The translations under genes and the position numbers were made by a program. 29,956 nucleotides of DNA from JAXJSP01 sp036310005 (GTDB lineage Bacteria; Bacillota; Clostridia; Oscillospirales; Acutalibacteraceae). A model generated the notes under the pieces. The model was not told the DNA's origin and did no database searches. It worked only from the letters and a program-made list of their open reading frames with translations. The stretch is taken from NCBI GenBank assembly GCA_036310005.1, contig JAXJSP010000034.1:1-29956 (forward strand), read 5' to 3'. Below are positions 1-6,616 of the stretch, in pieces (the stretch's first letter is position 1; each line of letters opens with the position of its first letter).

Positions 1-2
1 AG

Positions 3-140
3 GAAATAGAGGTTTCCTGTATTGAACCATATAGTCAAGTAATGTTCCATCTGGGATACGAGTTTGATGAAAATGATGTACATGATGTGAAGTTATTGTG
101 TGAGACATTTCATATCGAAATTCCCAAAGAGTATAGATAA
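3..140 (+). CDS. 3' end of an unidentified protein (partial)
   Basis: An open frame enters from the left edge and ends at TAA 138-140, giving about 45 C-terminal residues that finish in IPKEYR. The stretch is acidic, with no transmembrane segment or motif I recognise. It lies upstream of small accessory-type genes next to a mobile-element junction, so it may belong to an integrated element. The function is unknown and the start lies outside the window. Confidence 0.45.
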   Translation, partial: EIEVSCIEPYSQVMFHLGYEFDENDVHDVKLLCETFHIEIPKEYR

Positions 141-199
141 CTGCAAATTCCAATATGACGAACAGTTAGCAAAATTTAAAGTCTTAAGGAGGCTTTTTT

Positions 200-397
200 A
201 TGAAAAATGAAAAAAGATGTCCAAAATGTAATAGTACAGATATTATAAAGGTTCCAGATAATCTTTGTAATAAAATACAGGCTAAATGGTCTATGCTTTC
301 TATGGTAGTTTTACATCGTTATGTATGTTGCAATTGTGGGTTTTCTGAAGAATGGGTTGATACAGATGAACTACAAATTTTAAAAGAAACCATCTAA
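200..397 (+). CDS. Small zinc-ribbon protein
   Basis: The 65-residue product has a CPKC motif at residues 7-10 and a second cysteine cluster, CCNC, near residue 43. Two CxxC knuckles about 35 residues apart are typical of a small zinc ribbon. A strong ribosome site (AAGGAGG, 186-192) lies 7 bases before the ATG, which supports expression. Hydrophobic residues lie between the knuckles, but there is no clear signal peptide. Such small zinc ribbons are common accessory genes; the partner or role cannot be read from sequence. Confidence 0.65.
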   Translation: MKNEKRCPKCNSTDIIKVPDNLCNKIQAKWSMLSMVVLHRYVCCNCGFSEEWVDTDELQILKETI

Positions 398-421
398 AGT
401 TGAATTTGTAGGAGAGAAGAT

Positions 422-569
422 ATGTTATTTCAGCCATCAAGCGCAATGAAAATATCTGTACCGCCAGAAATCCAAAGAGAAGATTGAAGCAGCATGTACA
501 AAGGGAAATGTATTGGCATTTGATATTTTATTACTGTTGACAAAATTCCAATTTAGCGAAGTGAGTTAA
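422..569 (+). pseudogene. Frameshifted small ORF remnant
   Basis: An ATG at 422 opens a frame that stops after 21 codons. The +1-shifted frame continues from about 450 to TAA 567-569 and encodes a plausible helical segment rich in Lys, Glu and Leu. The two frames join cleanly if one A is removed from the A-run after the ATG at 446, giving a product of about 48 residues. I do not recognise the family. It could instead be non-coding sequence with chance open frames. A possible ribosome site (GGAGAGA) lies at 411-417. Confidence 0.35.
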
Positions 570-779
570 TTAAATAAAACTCGGTAACAGACCGAGGTAC
601 AAGCGATTAAATAAAGGCATCTTGTGGGAATATAACCGTTTCCCTAAATCCGAACCCCTTGCTAATTCCCATCTAATTAGACGGTCGAAAACGGGGTAAA
701 ATTAGCAGTAATTCCGTAACACAGTTTAACACTCAAAGTGCGAAAAAGCCTTGAAAATACGGGATTATCGGGTACAGGA

Positions 780-852
780 AGTGACTCTACAACCGAGTTT
801 CGAGGTCACTCCTAAGGGTTAGTTGTGAGTTCGATTCTCGCAGGGGGTGCCA
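780..852 (+). other. tRNA 3'-end-like module (T arm, acceptor strand, CCA)
   Basis: Bases 825-841 fold as a 5-bp stem closing the 7-base loop TTCGATT, a canonical T arm. A 7-base acceptor-like strand (842-848), a G discriminator and encoded CCA (849-852) follow, and an intrinsic terminator starts at once. A 4-bp hairpin at 812-822 sits where a class II variable arm would be, and a 6-bp hairpin spans 780-810. No D arm, anticodon arm or 5' acceptor strand lies at normal distance. The simplest reading is a tRNA 3' fragment left at an attachment site of an element lying to the left. An alternative is a tRNA-like RNA closed by 654-660 pairing with 842-848. Confidence 0.5.
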
Positions 853-885
853 AAAATCCCGTTCACGCAAGTGAGCGGGATTTTT
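853..885 (+). terminator. Intrinsic terminator after the tRNA-like module
   Basis: A GC-rich stem of TCCCG-TTCAC type (857-866) with loop GCAA pairs with 871-880, with one G-T wobble. It is extended by A/T pairs and ends in five T. It starts directly after the encoded CCA, as is usual behind tRNA genes. Confidence 0.85.
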
Positions 886-978
886 ACTTATTACTTCTTA
901 CCTCTTCATTCTTACCTCGGTAAAAATTCCCTATGGGATTATTGGGAAGTAATAAGTAAAAAGTAAGAGGTAATAAGT
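886..978. repeat. Imperfect inverted repeat, MITE-like
   Basis: ACTTATTAC at 886-894 is matched by GTAATAAGT at 970-978. The flanking inner sequence repeats TTACCTC/GAGGTAA-type units on both arms, around a short palindrome TCCCTATGGGA near 928-938. The arms are low-complexity and mismatched. The element lies between a tRNA-like terminator and an IS fragment, so it may be a small non-autonomous repeat. I see no clear target duplication. Confidence 0.45.
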
Positions 979-1053
979 GGAAAGTTGTATAGTAAAAACG
1001 GACTGTTCAAAGAGTGAAAATATTGGTAAAATATTTTCAGGAGAGTGAACAAA

Positions 1054-1293
1054 ATGAAAAAGAAAGTGAATTACACAAGGGAGTTTAAAATCAAGGCTTG
1101 CGAATTGGTTTTAAAAGAAGATGTTAAGGTAAAAACGGTTGCAGAGAAAATGGGTATAGGGCACATAATGCTCTATTGTTGGATAGACGAGTATAAAACC
1201 TATGGAGACGCAGCATTTGTGGGTAAAGGACATCTAAAACCGGAAGAGGCAAAACTGAAAAAACTGCAAAAAGAAAATGAGGAATTATATTGA
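1054..1293 (+). pseudogene. IS3-family transposase OrfA, truncated
   Basis: The product begins with a lysine-rich leader and the YTREFKIKACELVL-type helix. It continues with a helix-turn-helix (VKTVAEKMGIGHIMLYCWIDEY) and the start of the coiled-coil linker (LKKLQKENEEL) usual in OrfA of IS3-type elements. It stops at residue 79, where the coiled coil normally continues and OrfB should follow. The ATG at 1054 is preferred to the upstream GTG at 1045 because AGGAG lies at 1039-1043. There is no OrfB, so this is a dead 5' fragment. Its end coincides with the start of a truncated pnuC, marking the breakpoint near 1288. Confidence 0.75.
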
Positions 1294-1571
1294 AGTATTT
1301 TGATACCGCTAATATTGTACCAAGTACACTTTCTGTAACAACGAGTTTTTTAGCAGTTTATCTTACATTCAGAAGAAATCCGTATTTTGCTCTTGCTTAT
1401 GCTGCAAATGATGTTGTACTTATCATATTATGGGTTCTTGCGAGCATTACTGATTTTCGATATATATCTGTCGTCGTATGTTTTACAACTTTTTTAGTCA
1501 ATGATATATATGGGTTTATTAGTTGGCAAAAAATGAAAATTAGACAATCTCTGATTTTAAGCGAGAAGTAG
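1290..1571 (+). pseudogene. pnuC: PnuC-type nicotinamide mononucleotide transporter, C-terminal fragment
   Basis: The 93 residues match the C-terminal half of PnuC, the membrane carrier for nicotinamide riboside or mononucleotide. FDTANIVPSTLSVTTSFLAV leads into three hydrophobic helices and the conserved end LVNDIYGFISWQKM. The N-terminal helices of this roughly 220-residue family are absent. The frame begins exactly where the IS3 OrfA fragment ends, so the 5' part was lost by insertion and rearrangement. No ribosome site precedes the TTG at 1290. A transport function is therefore unlikely. Confidence 0.7.
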
Positions 1572-1663
1572 AAATTTTAAGATAAAAGGTAATCGATAAA
1601 AAAGTTGTCGTCTTTTATTTTTCTCAAATTTGTGATATAATGATTTCATTAAACGGAATTTAT

Positions 1664-1690
1664 AGCAACAGCGAGTTGCTTGCTTATAAT
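1664..1690 (+). promoter_or_regulatory. Possible promoter and operator of the XRE-zinc gene
   Basis: A consensus -10 TATAAT lies at 1685-1690, 40 bases before the preferred start at 1730. AGCAAC (1664-1669) and GTTGCT (1675-1680) form an inverted repeat over the expected -35 position. The -35 itself is poor, and another TATAAT lies at 1636-1641. An autoregulatory operator is an inference. Confidence 0.35.
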
Positions 1691-1729
1691 ATATATTTGT
1701 ATTAAAATTTCATTGAGGTGGTTGATTAT

Positions 1730-2167
1730 ATGGATACAAAGACTGTTATATTTGAACTTAGAACACAAAAAGGTCTGTCACAAGAAGAACTTGCTGAAAA
1801 AATTTTCGTCACAAGACAAGCAGTATCTCGTTGGGAAAACGGTGAAACTATTCCGAACACGGAAACATTGAAGTTACTGTCGAATTTTTTCGGTGTTTCT
1901 ATTAATACTCTGTTGGGTTCTCCAAGACAACTGATTTGTCAATGCTGCGGTATGCCGCTTGATGATTCCACAATCAGCAAAGAAACAGACGGTAATTTTA
2001 ACGAGGAATATTGCAAATGGTGTTATACTGACGGTGAATTCAAATATTCAAGCAAAGAGCAACTGATTGATTTTTGTGTTGAACATATGGCAAACGAAAA
2101 TTGGCCTGCTGAACAAGTTAGAGCGCATATGGAGGCAGTTGTACCGAAACTAAATCATTGGAAATAA
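1730..2167 (+). CDS. XRE-family regulator with C-terminal zinc-binding domain
   Basis: Residues about 8-60 form a Cro/C1-type helix-turn-helix, with the recognition helix around VTRQAVSRWENGETIP. After a short linker the second half carries CQCCGMPL and CKWCYTDG, a paired-cysteine zinc ribbon. This matches the putative zinc-ribbon domain common in small Firmicute proteins, and the two-domain architecture is known there. The ATG at 1730 is chosen because GAGGTGG lies at 1715-1721. The GTG at 1718 overlaps that site. The gene stands alone and ends at a terminator shared with the convergent AraC gene. The ligand or target is unknown; metal or redox sensing is possible but unproven. Confidence 0.8.
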   Translation: MDTKTVIFELRTQKGLSQEELAEKIFVTRQAVSRWENGETIPNTETLKLLSNFFGVSINTLLGSPRQLICQCCGMPLDDSTISKETDGNFNEEYCKWCYTDGEFKYSSKEQLIDFCVEHMANENWPAEQVRAHMEAVVPKLNHWK

Positions 2168-2186
2168 TACATAGTTTCAAATATAA

Positions 2187-2214
2187 AAAACCCTTGAGAA
2201 ATCAAGGGTTTTTG
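2187..2214. terminator. Bidirectional terminator between the XRE and AraC genes
   Basis: An 11-bp stem, AAAACCCTTGA at 2187-2197 and its complement at 2202-2212, closes a GAAA loop. It has A on one side and T on the other, so it can stop transcription from both convergent genes. Confidence 0.85.
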
Positions 2215-2227
2215 TTTATGTTAAGGT

Positions 2228-3034
2228 TTATATTACTGTAAAGTCTTTGAGTTCGTCTTTAAAGTCATTTAAAAAAGGCTGTTTTTTAAATTCATACGGG
2301 GAGTGACCGGTGTACTTTTTAATTACCGAGCTTAGATATTTTTGGTTGTCAAATCCGCTTTTTTCAGCGGCCTCTTCTACAGAATAATATCCGGAGCGAA
2401 TCAGTTCCAAAGCGTAGGAAACACGCAGGGAATTTATGTAGCGTAGGGGAGTTTCGGAAAATGACGAAACAAATAATTTGCGAAAATAAGTATCACTCAT
2501 ATTAGCCATTTTTGAAAGAAAATCTACGCTTAAGTCTTTATCTGTAAAATGTTCATGTATGTATTCTGCAATTTCATTCATCTTGTCGTATTTATTGTTA
2601 ATTCTTTGTTCGTGTTTTTGCCTGAATAATTTTAAAAGAATTTTATAAAATTCACACTTACATTCATATTGATAGCCGAACTGTTTTTTACAAAAAGAGG
2701 TATACATATTTTGAAACTTAGTTTCAAAATATTTCGAATTTTCGGGGGAAATCACTTCCATATCCGTTCCTGTGTAATTTTTAAGTTTGAAATGCACGAC
2801 AAAAAGATGCTCACTTTGAGCGTTTATTGTGTAATCAAAGCCTTCGGGAACAAATGCAATTTCGCCTGTTTTAACAGTTTTGCTGATTCCGTTGTGAGTA
2901 AATTCTGCACCGCCGCTTATTCTGTATGACAATGCATTAAAACTGCGGGGCTGCGCATATTCGTGGCTTTCATTCCAACTAAGTTCAAGTACGGATAAAA
3001 TTTCCACATCCAAATTGGGTTCTTCAAAAAACAT
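2228..3034 (-). CDS. AraC-family regulator of the first sugar operon
   Basis: The protein has about 268 residues. The N-terminal half looks like a cupin-type ligand-binding domain (YRISGGAEFTHNG, then GEIAFVPEGFDYTI). The last 100 residues hold two helix-turn-helix motifs: LSVDFLSKMANMSDTYFRKLF and the AraC signature region ending YTGHSPYEFKK. The ATG at 3034 has GAGGTG five bases upstream; an in-frame TTG at 3049 is less likely. It is transcribed away from the 3203-8393 operon across a 168-base gap, so it probably senses that pathway's sugar. Whether it activates or represses cannot be read from sequence. Confidence 0.88.
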   Translation of the reverse strand: MFFEEPNLDVEILSVLELSWNESHEYAQPRSFNALSYRISGGAEFTHNGISKTVKTGEIAFVPEGFDYTINAQSEHLFVVHFKLKNYTGTDMEVISPENSKYFETKFQNMYTSFCKKQFGYQYECKCEFYKILLKLFRQKHEQRINNKYDKMNEIAEYIHEHFTDKDLSVDFLSKMANMSDTYFRKLFVSSFSETPLRYINSLRVSYALELIRSGYYSVEEAAEKSGFDNQKYLSSVIKKYTGHSPYEFKKQPFLNDFKDELKDFTVI

Positions 3035-3133
3035 ATTATCACCTCGCAATACTTTTCTTTATATTATCATATCCCTTAAATTATGTCAAAAAAATTTGTT
3101 CGGAAATTTATACTTTTTAAACGGAAATACAAG

Positions 3134-3162
3134 TTGTTAGCATGTCGCTCGTGTGCTAAATT
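3134..3162 (+). promoter_or_regulatory. Promoter with overlapping inverted repeat for the first sugar operon
   Basis: TTGTTA (3134-3139) and TAAATT (3157-3162) are separated by 17 bases and lie about 40 bases before the first gene. TTAGCA (3137-3142) and TGCTAA (3154-3159) form an inverted repeat spanning the -35 to -10 region. This is a plausible operator for the divergent AraC protein or for a repressor. Confidence 0.5.
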
Positions 3163-3202
3163 TAAAATAACAAATTTATTATGAAATGAGAGGTAGATTA
3201 AA

Positions 3203-4234
3203 ATGTCAATAAAACATACAGCGGTCAGTTATTACGGCTTTAACTATGTTGAGCATGCAAAAGCAGATTTTATGGAAATGAAAGAGCACGGATGCGATAC
3301 CGTCATTCTTGCAATTACAGAGTTTGATATGGACTTTTGGTTTCCTAATATCAACGAAATTGTAAAAACTGCGCACGAGGTCGGACTTAGAGTAATTGCT
3401 GATACTTGGGGAATAGGTAAATACTTCGGCGGTGAGCAAGTCAGCCTGTTCTTACAGAATAATATTCATCATCGTCAGGTTTCAGCATACACGGGCGAGG
3501 TACTTAATGCCGCTTGCTTTAATACAAATTCTTTCCGTGATTATTTTAAGAATTTATGCGTTAAACTCGCGACGAATACCGAGGTTGACGGTTTCTTCTG
3601 GGACGAGCCGCATTATGCTTATCCTAAGTCTTATGCTTCTATTACAGGTGGCGCAGGGGATGACTGGGCTTGTCGTTGTCCCGAATGTATGAAAAAGTTC
3701 GAAAAGTACTACGGATATGAAATGCCAAAATTCATGAATGATGATGTTAAGCAGTTCAGATGGAGAGAGGCGCTCTTTACACTTTCCGATGTCTCAAAAA
3801 CACTTAAAGAGATTAATCCTAATCTTGAAATTACCTGTTGTGTTCATGCAACTCTTAATTCGTATTATGTTACAGAGTTGCGCGGATATGATAACTGGGA
3901 AATGGTAGCGGCATGCCCGTATTTTGACGTGTTCTCAACTACCATTATAAACTGGACTCTGCCTGAAAGTTTCTTTAAAGAAATAACAGAAAGAACTGTT
4001 GCTATGGCTAAAAAGTACGGTAAAGAATCAGAACGCTGGCTTATGGGTTACAATAAACGCCCCGATGACTTTAAACAGATTGACCACATTGTAGATTTAT
4101 ATGAATCTCTCGGTGTTGACCGTCTTGCAACATGGACATACCGAGGCGGCTACGGAACAAGCGTTGCGGCAAAGGATCCGATTGAACTTTGGGATAATAT
4201 CGGAAGAAACTACAAAAGAGTGCTGAAAAAGTGA
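3203..4234 (+). CDS. Cytoplasmic TIM-barrel glycoside-hydrolase-like protein
   Basis: The protein has 343 residues and no signal peptide or membrane segment. Alternating strands and helices (CDTVILAI, GLRVIADTWG, EVDGFFWDEPH, LEITCCVHAT, RWLMGYN, RLATWTYRGG) fit a TIM barrel. The DGFFWDEPH strand end at residues 129-137 offers Asp134 and Glu135 as candidate catalytic acids, as in clan-A-like glycosidases. A CRCPEC motif at 157-162 may bind a metal. It leads the operon, overlaps the next gene by 4 bases and starts at an ATG behind GAGAGG. I cannot assign a numbered GH family. An intracellular glycosidase or a non-hydrolytic barrel enzyme are both possible. Confidence 0.6.
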   Translation: MSIKHTAVSYYGFNYVEHAKADFMEMKEHGCDTVILAITEFDMDFWFPNINEIVKTAHEVGLRVIADTWGIGKYFGGEQVSLFLQNNIHHRQVSAYTGEVLNAACFNTNSFRDYFKNLCVKLATNTEVDGFFWDEPHYAYPKSYASITGGAGDDWACRCPECMKKFEKYYGYEMPKFMNDDVKQFRWREALFTLSDVSKTLKEINPNLEITCCVHATLNSYYVTELRGYDNWEMVAACPYFDVFSTTIINWTLPESFFKEITERTVAMAKKYGKESERWLMGYNKRPDDFKQIDHIVDLYESLGVDRLATWTYRGGYGTSVAAKDPIELWDNIGRNYKRVLKK

Positions 4235-4953
4235 TTACTGATAAATATTTTGATCGCATTGTTGATGTTTTGAATAAAATTAAAAGCACACAGACGCAAA
4301 AAGTAATGGCTGCAGCTGAAGCGGTTTCAAATACTATTCTAAATGACGGTATAATATACATTTTCGGATGCGGACATTCGCACCTTATTGCTCTTGACTG
4401 CTTTTACCGATCAGGGGGATTGGCGAATGTAAGCGCCATGCTTGATACAGATTTAATGCTGCATAACGGTGCAGCCAAAAGCAGCAAAATGGAAAAAATG
4501 TCAGGAATTGCAGAATCAGTCTTTAAAAGATACTGCGTTACAGATAAAGATTTAATTATCATTGTATCAACATCCGGTAAAAATACTGTGCCTATTGAAA
4601 TGGCTCAAATTGCCGCAAATAACAAAATCAAAAGTATTTGCGTTACTTCATCGGAATATTTTGCCGATAAAAAAGATGCACCGTTGCTTTATGAATGTAC
4701 AGACATTTACATAGACAACTGTGTTCCCCACGGAGATGCGGTGATAGATATATCCGGAGCGGAAACTAAAATGGGCAGCGTTTCAACTGCCGCAAGTTCT
4801 TTTATACTTCAGACTGTCCTGATGGAGGGTGCCGATGCGGCAGGTAAATCAGGTAAGGCTTTGCCTGTATATATGAGCGGAAATGTTGACGGTGGTGCCG
4901 AATTTAACAGCAAGTTGATTGATAAATACATGCCGCGAATAAAGCATCTGTGA
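4231..4953 (+). CDS. SIS-domain phosphosugar-binding protein (UPF0309-like), first copy
   Basis: The 240-residue protein is a single sugar-isomerase domain of UPF0309 size. GCGHSH (46-51) and STSGKN (113-118) are the usual phosphate-contacting loops, and VPHGDAVID is a conserved late motif of this subgroup. The GTG start overlaps the TGA of the preceding gene, so translation is probably coupled. Family members bind or isomerise phosphorylated sugars. Here it precedes a PfkB kinase and a second SIS protein, so it probably acts on that kinase's substrate or product. The exact reaction is unknown. Confidence 0.8.
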   Translation: MITDKYFDRIVDVLNKIKSTQTQKVMAAAEAVSNTILNDGIIYIFGCGHSHLIALDCFYRSGGLANVSAMLDTDLMLHNGAAKSSKMEKMSGIAESVFKRYCVTDKDLIIIVSTSGKNTVPIEMAQIAANNKIKSICVTSSEYFADKKDAPLLYECTDIYIDNCVPHGDAVIDISGAETKMGSVSTAASSFILQTVLMEGADAAGKSGKALPVYMSGNVDGGAEFNSKLIDKYMPRIKHL

Positions 4954-4968
4954 AAGGAGGCAGATTAA

Positions 4969-5832
4969 ATGCCAAAAGTTTCGGTTATCGGGATATGCGG
5001 AAACTCTGTTTTCATGTATGCAGACCATTTTCACGAGAACGGTGAAACACTTGTCGCAGAATCGGTTTTTGAAGAAATCGGCGGCAAGGGAATTAATCAG
5101 GCGATAGCAGCAAAAAGAATGGGCGCTGAAGTTTCTTTTCTTGCTGCAATATCTGATGATGAAAATGGTAAAAAATGTATAGATGTCGCAAAGAAAAACG
5201 ATATAAATGCAACTTTTAAAACAAAACACGGAAAGGCAACACCTTTCGCGTTTATTCTAACTGATAAAAACGGAGAAAACCGTGTAACAGAATATAAAAG
5301 CGCTGAACTTGATGAGAGCGATGTTGAGTCGTTTGAAAAAGAAATTGCCTCAAGCGATATACTCCTTCTTCAGCAGGAGGTACCGAGCAAAGTTAATGAA
5401 AAGGCTGTACAAATTGCCGATAAGTATGGTGTGAGAGTGATTTTAAATCCCGCTCCTATTAGATATATCAGCGATGAAACAGCACAAAAGGTTTTTGCTG
5501 TTACTCCAAATGAGCAGGAAATACAGGCAATTGATAAAAACCGTTTTAAAAACTGCATAACAACGCTTGGGAAAAAAGGTTGTTTAATCAACGGTGAGGT
5601 TTCGGTACCCGGAATTAAAGTAAAAGCAGTAGATACTACGGGAGCAGGGGACACATTTAACGGAGTTCTTGCTGTCTGTATTGCAGAGGGTATGGAATTA
5701 ATTAAAGCATGCAAATATGCTGTTACCGCCTCAGGAATCAGCGTTTCAAGAAAATATGTATTAAATGCTATACCATACAGAAATGAAATTGAAAAAGTCT
5801 TAAAGGAAAGCGAGAAAAATACTAATGAATGA
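4969..5832 (+). CDS. PfkB-family sugar kinase (ribokinase-like)
   Basis: The 287-residue product has the N-terminal PfkB signature GGKGIN (38-43), NPAP (160-163), TPNEQE (179-184) and the C-terminal ATP/anion-hole motif DTTGAGDTFNG (222-232) with catalytic Asp228. These positions match ribokinase-type enzymes, which phosphorylate sugars or nucleosides. The ribosome site AAAGGAGG is near-ideal. It overlaps the next SIS gene by 8 bases, so kinase and isomerase are tightly coupled. The substrate is probably a sugar released or modified by neighbouring proteins. True ribokinase is possible but not favoured by context. Confidence 0.85.
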   Translation: MPKVSVIGICGNSVFMYADHFHENGETLVAESVFEEIGGKGINQAIAAKRMGAEVSFLAAISDDENGKKCIDVAKKNDINATFKTKHGKATPFAFILTDKNGENRVTEYKSAELDESDVESFEKEIASSDILLLQQEVPSKVNEKAVQIADKYGVRVILNPAPIRYISDETAQKVFAVTPNEQEIQAIDKNRFKNCITTLGKKGCLINGEVSVPGIKVKAVDTTGAGDTFNGVLAVCIAEGMELIKACKYAVTASGISVSRKYVLNAIPYRNEIEKVLKESEKNTNE

Positions 5833-6574
5833 TTTTGGTTATTATGAGAAGTTGCTTGAAAACTTCAAGCAAGTCAACGAAACTCAGGAAGAAAATATCA
5901 AAAAAGCCGCCGCTCTTATGACAGATGCCATAGCTGATGACAGACTCATAAGCGTATATGGCGGAGGAGGACATACTACGCTGTGCATGGGTGAAATGTT
6001 TTTCCGTGCCGGTGGTCTTTCAAATATTAACCCTGTTATGGAAACAGGACTTTCAGTTTTCAATCAGGCAATTAAATACTTAGAACTTGAGCGTACTGTG
6101 AATTACGGTAGCGCAATAATGAAATATTATGACTTGAAAAAGGACGATGTCCTCATTATTTTCCATAATATAGGAATCAACCCGGCAACAATTGATGCCG
6201 CTATGGAAGCAAAAAACCGCGGAGTAAAAATAATTGCGGTTTCAAGTTCTGCTTGGCAGAATGAAATGCCGAAAGATCATTTTATCAGACATCCTAATAA
6301 AACGAACTTGTTTGATTATGCCGATGTTTGTATTGATGACTTTAACCCTGTAGGTGACGCAGTAGTTAATGTACCGGGACTTGATACTCCTATTGCTCCC
6401 GTATCAAATATTATTGATTTTTATATTGCGCACCTTTTAGAAATTGAAACTGTAAAACAATGTATAGACAGAGGAATAATTCCGCCTGTATGGTCGAGCG
6501 CCAATACCCCCGGCGGTGATGAAAAGAATGCGGCATATCTTGAAAAATATAAGCCGAGAATCAAAATGTTATAA
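5825..6574 (+). CDS. SIS-domain protein, divergent second copy
   Basis: The 249-residue protein is a paralogue of the SIS protein two genes upstream. It shares spacing and the late motifs VGDAVVNVPG and KPRIKML, and keeps the first glycine-rich loop as GGGGHTT (46-52). The second loop reads HNIGIN (114-119) where the first copy has STSGKN, so the phosphate-binding serine is lost. This suggests a changed ligand or a non-catalytic partner in a mixed oligomer. It overlaps the kinase gene by 8 bases. The family assignment is firm; the role is inference. Confidence 0.75.
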   Translation: MNDFGYYEKLLENFKQVNETQEENIKKAAALMTDAIADDRLISVYGGGGHTTLCMGEMFFRAGGLSNINPVMETGLSVFNQAIKYLELERTVNYGSAIMKYYDLKKDDVLIIFHNIGINPATIDAAMEAKNRGVKIIAVSSSAWQNEMPKDHFIRHPNKTNLFDYADVCIDDFNPVGDAVVNVPGLDTPIAPVSNIIDFYIAHLLEIETVKQCIDRGIIPPVWSSANTPGGDEKNAAYLEKYKPRIKML

Positions 6575-6616
6575 AGTCAACAGATAAAATTTAATTTTAT
6601 TTTTTAGAAAGGAATA

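Noticed and set aside
578..698. Open frame of about 40 codons in the 569-852 region
   Set aside because: It has no start codon or ribosome site, overlaps several potential stems and looks like chance translation of structured sequence.
569..852. tmRNA (ssrA)
   Set aside because: There is no tag-peptide frame ending in Ala-Ala-stop, and the acceptor strand and 5' end do not fit tmRNA consensus.
569..852. Group I or group II intron
   Set aside because: No recognisable group I core elements or group II domain V could be found, and no maturase is nearby.
3206..3439. Minus-strand open frame inside the barrel gene
   Set aside because: It lies wholly within a well-supported coding gene and has no ribosome site or family; the same applies to the other long antisense frames in this window.
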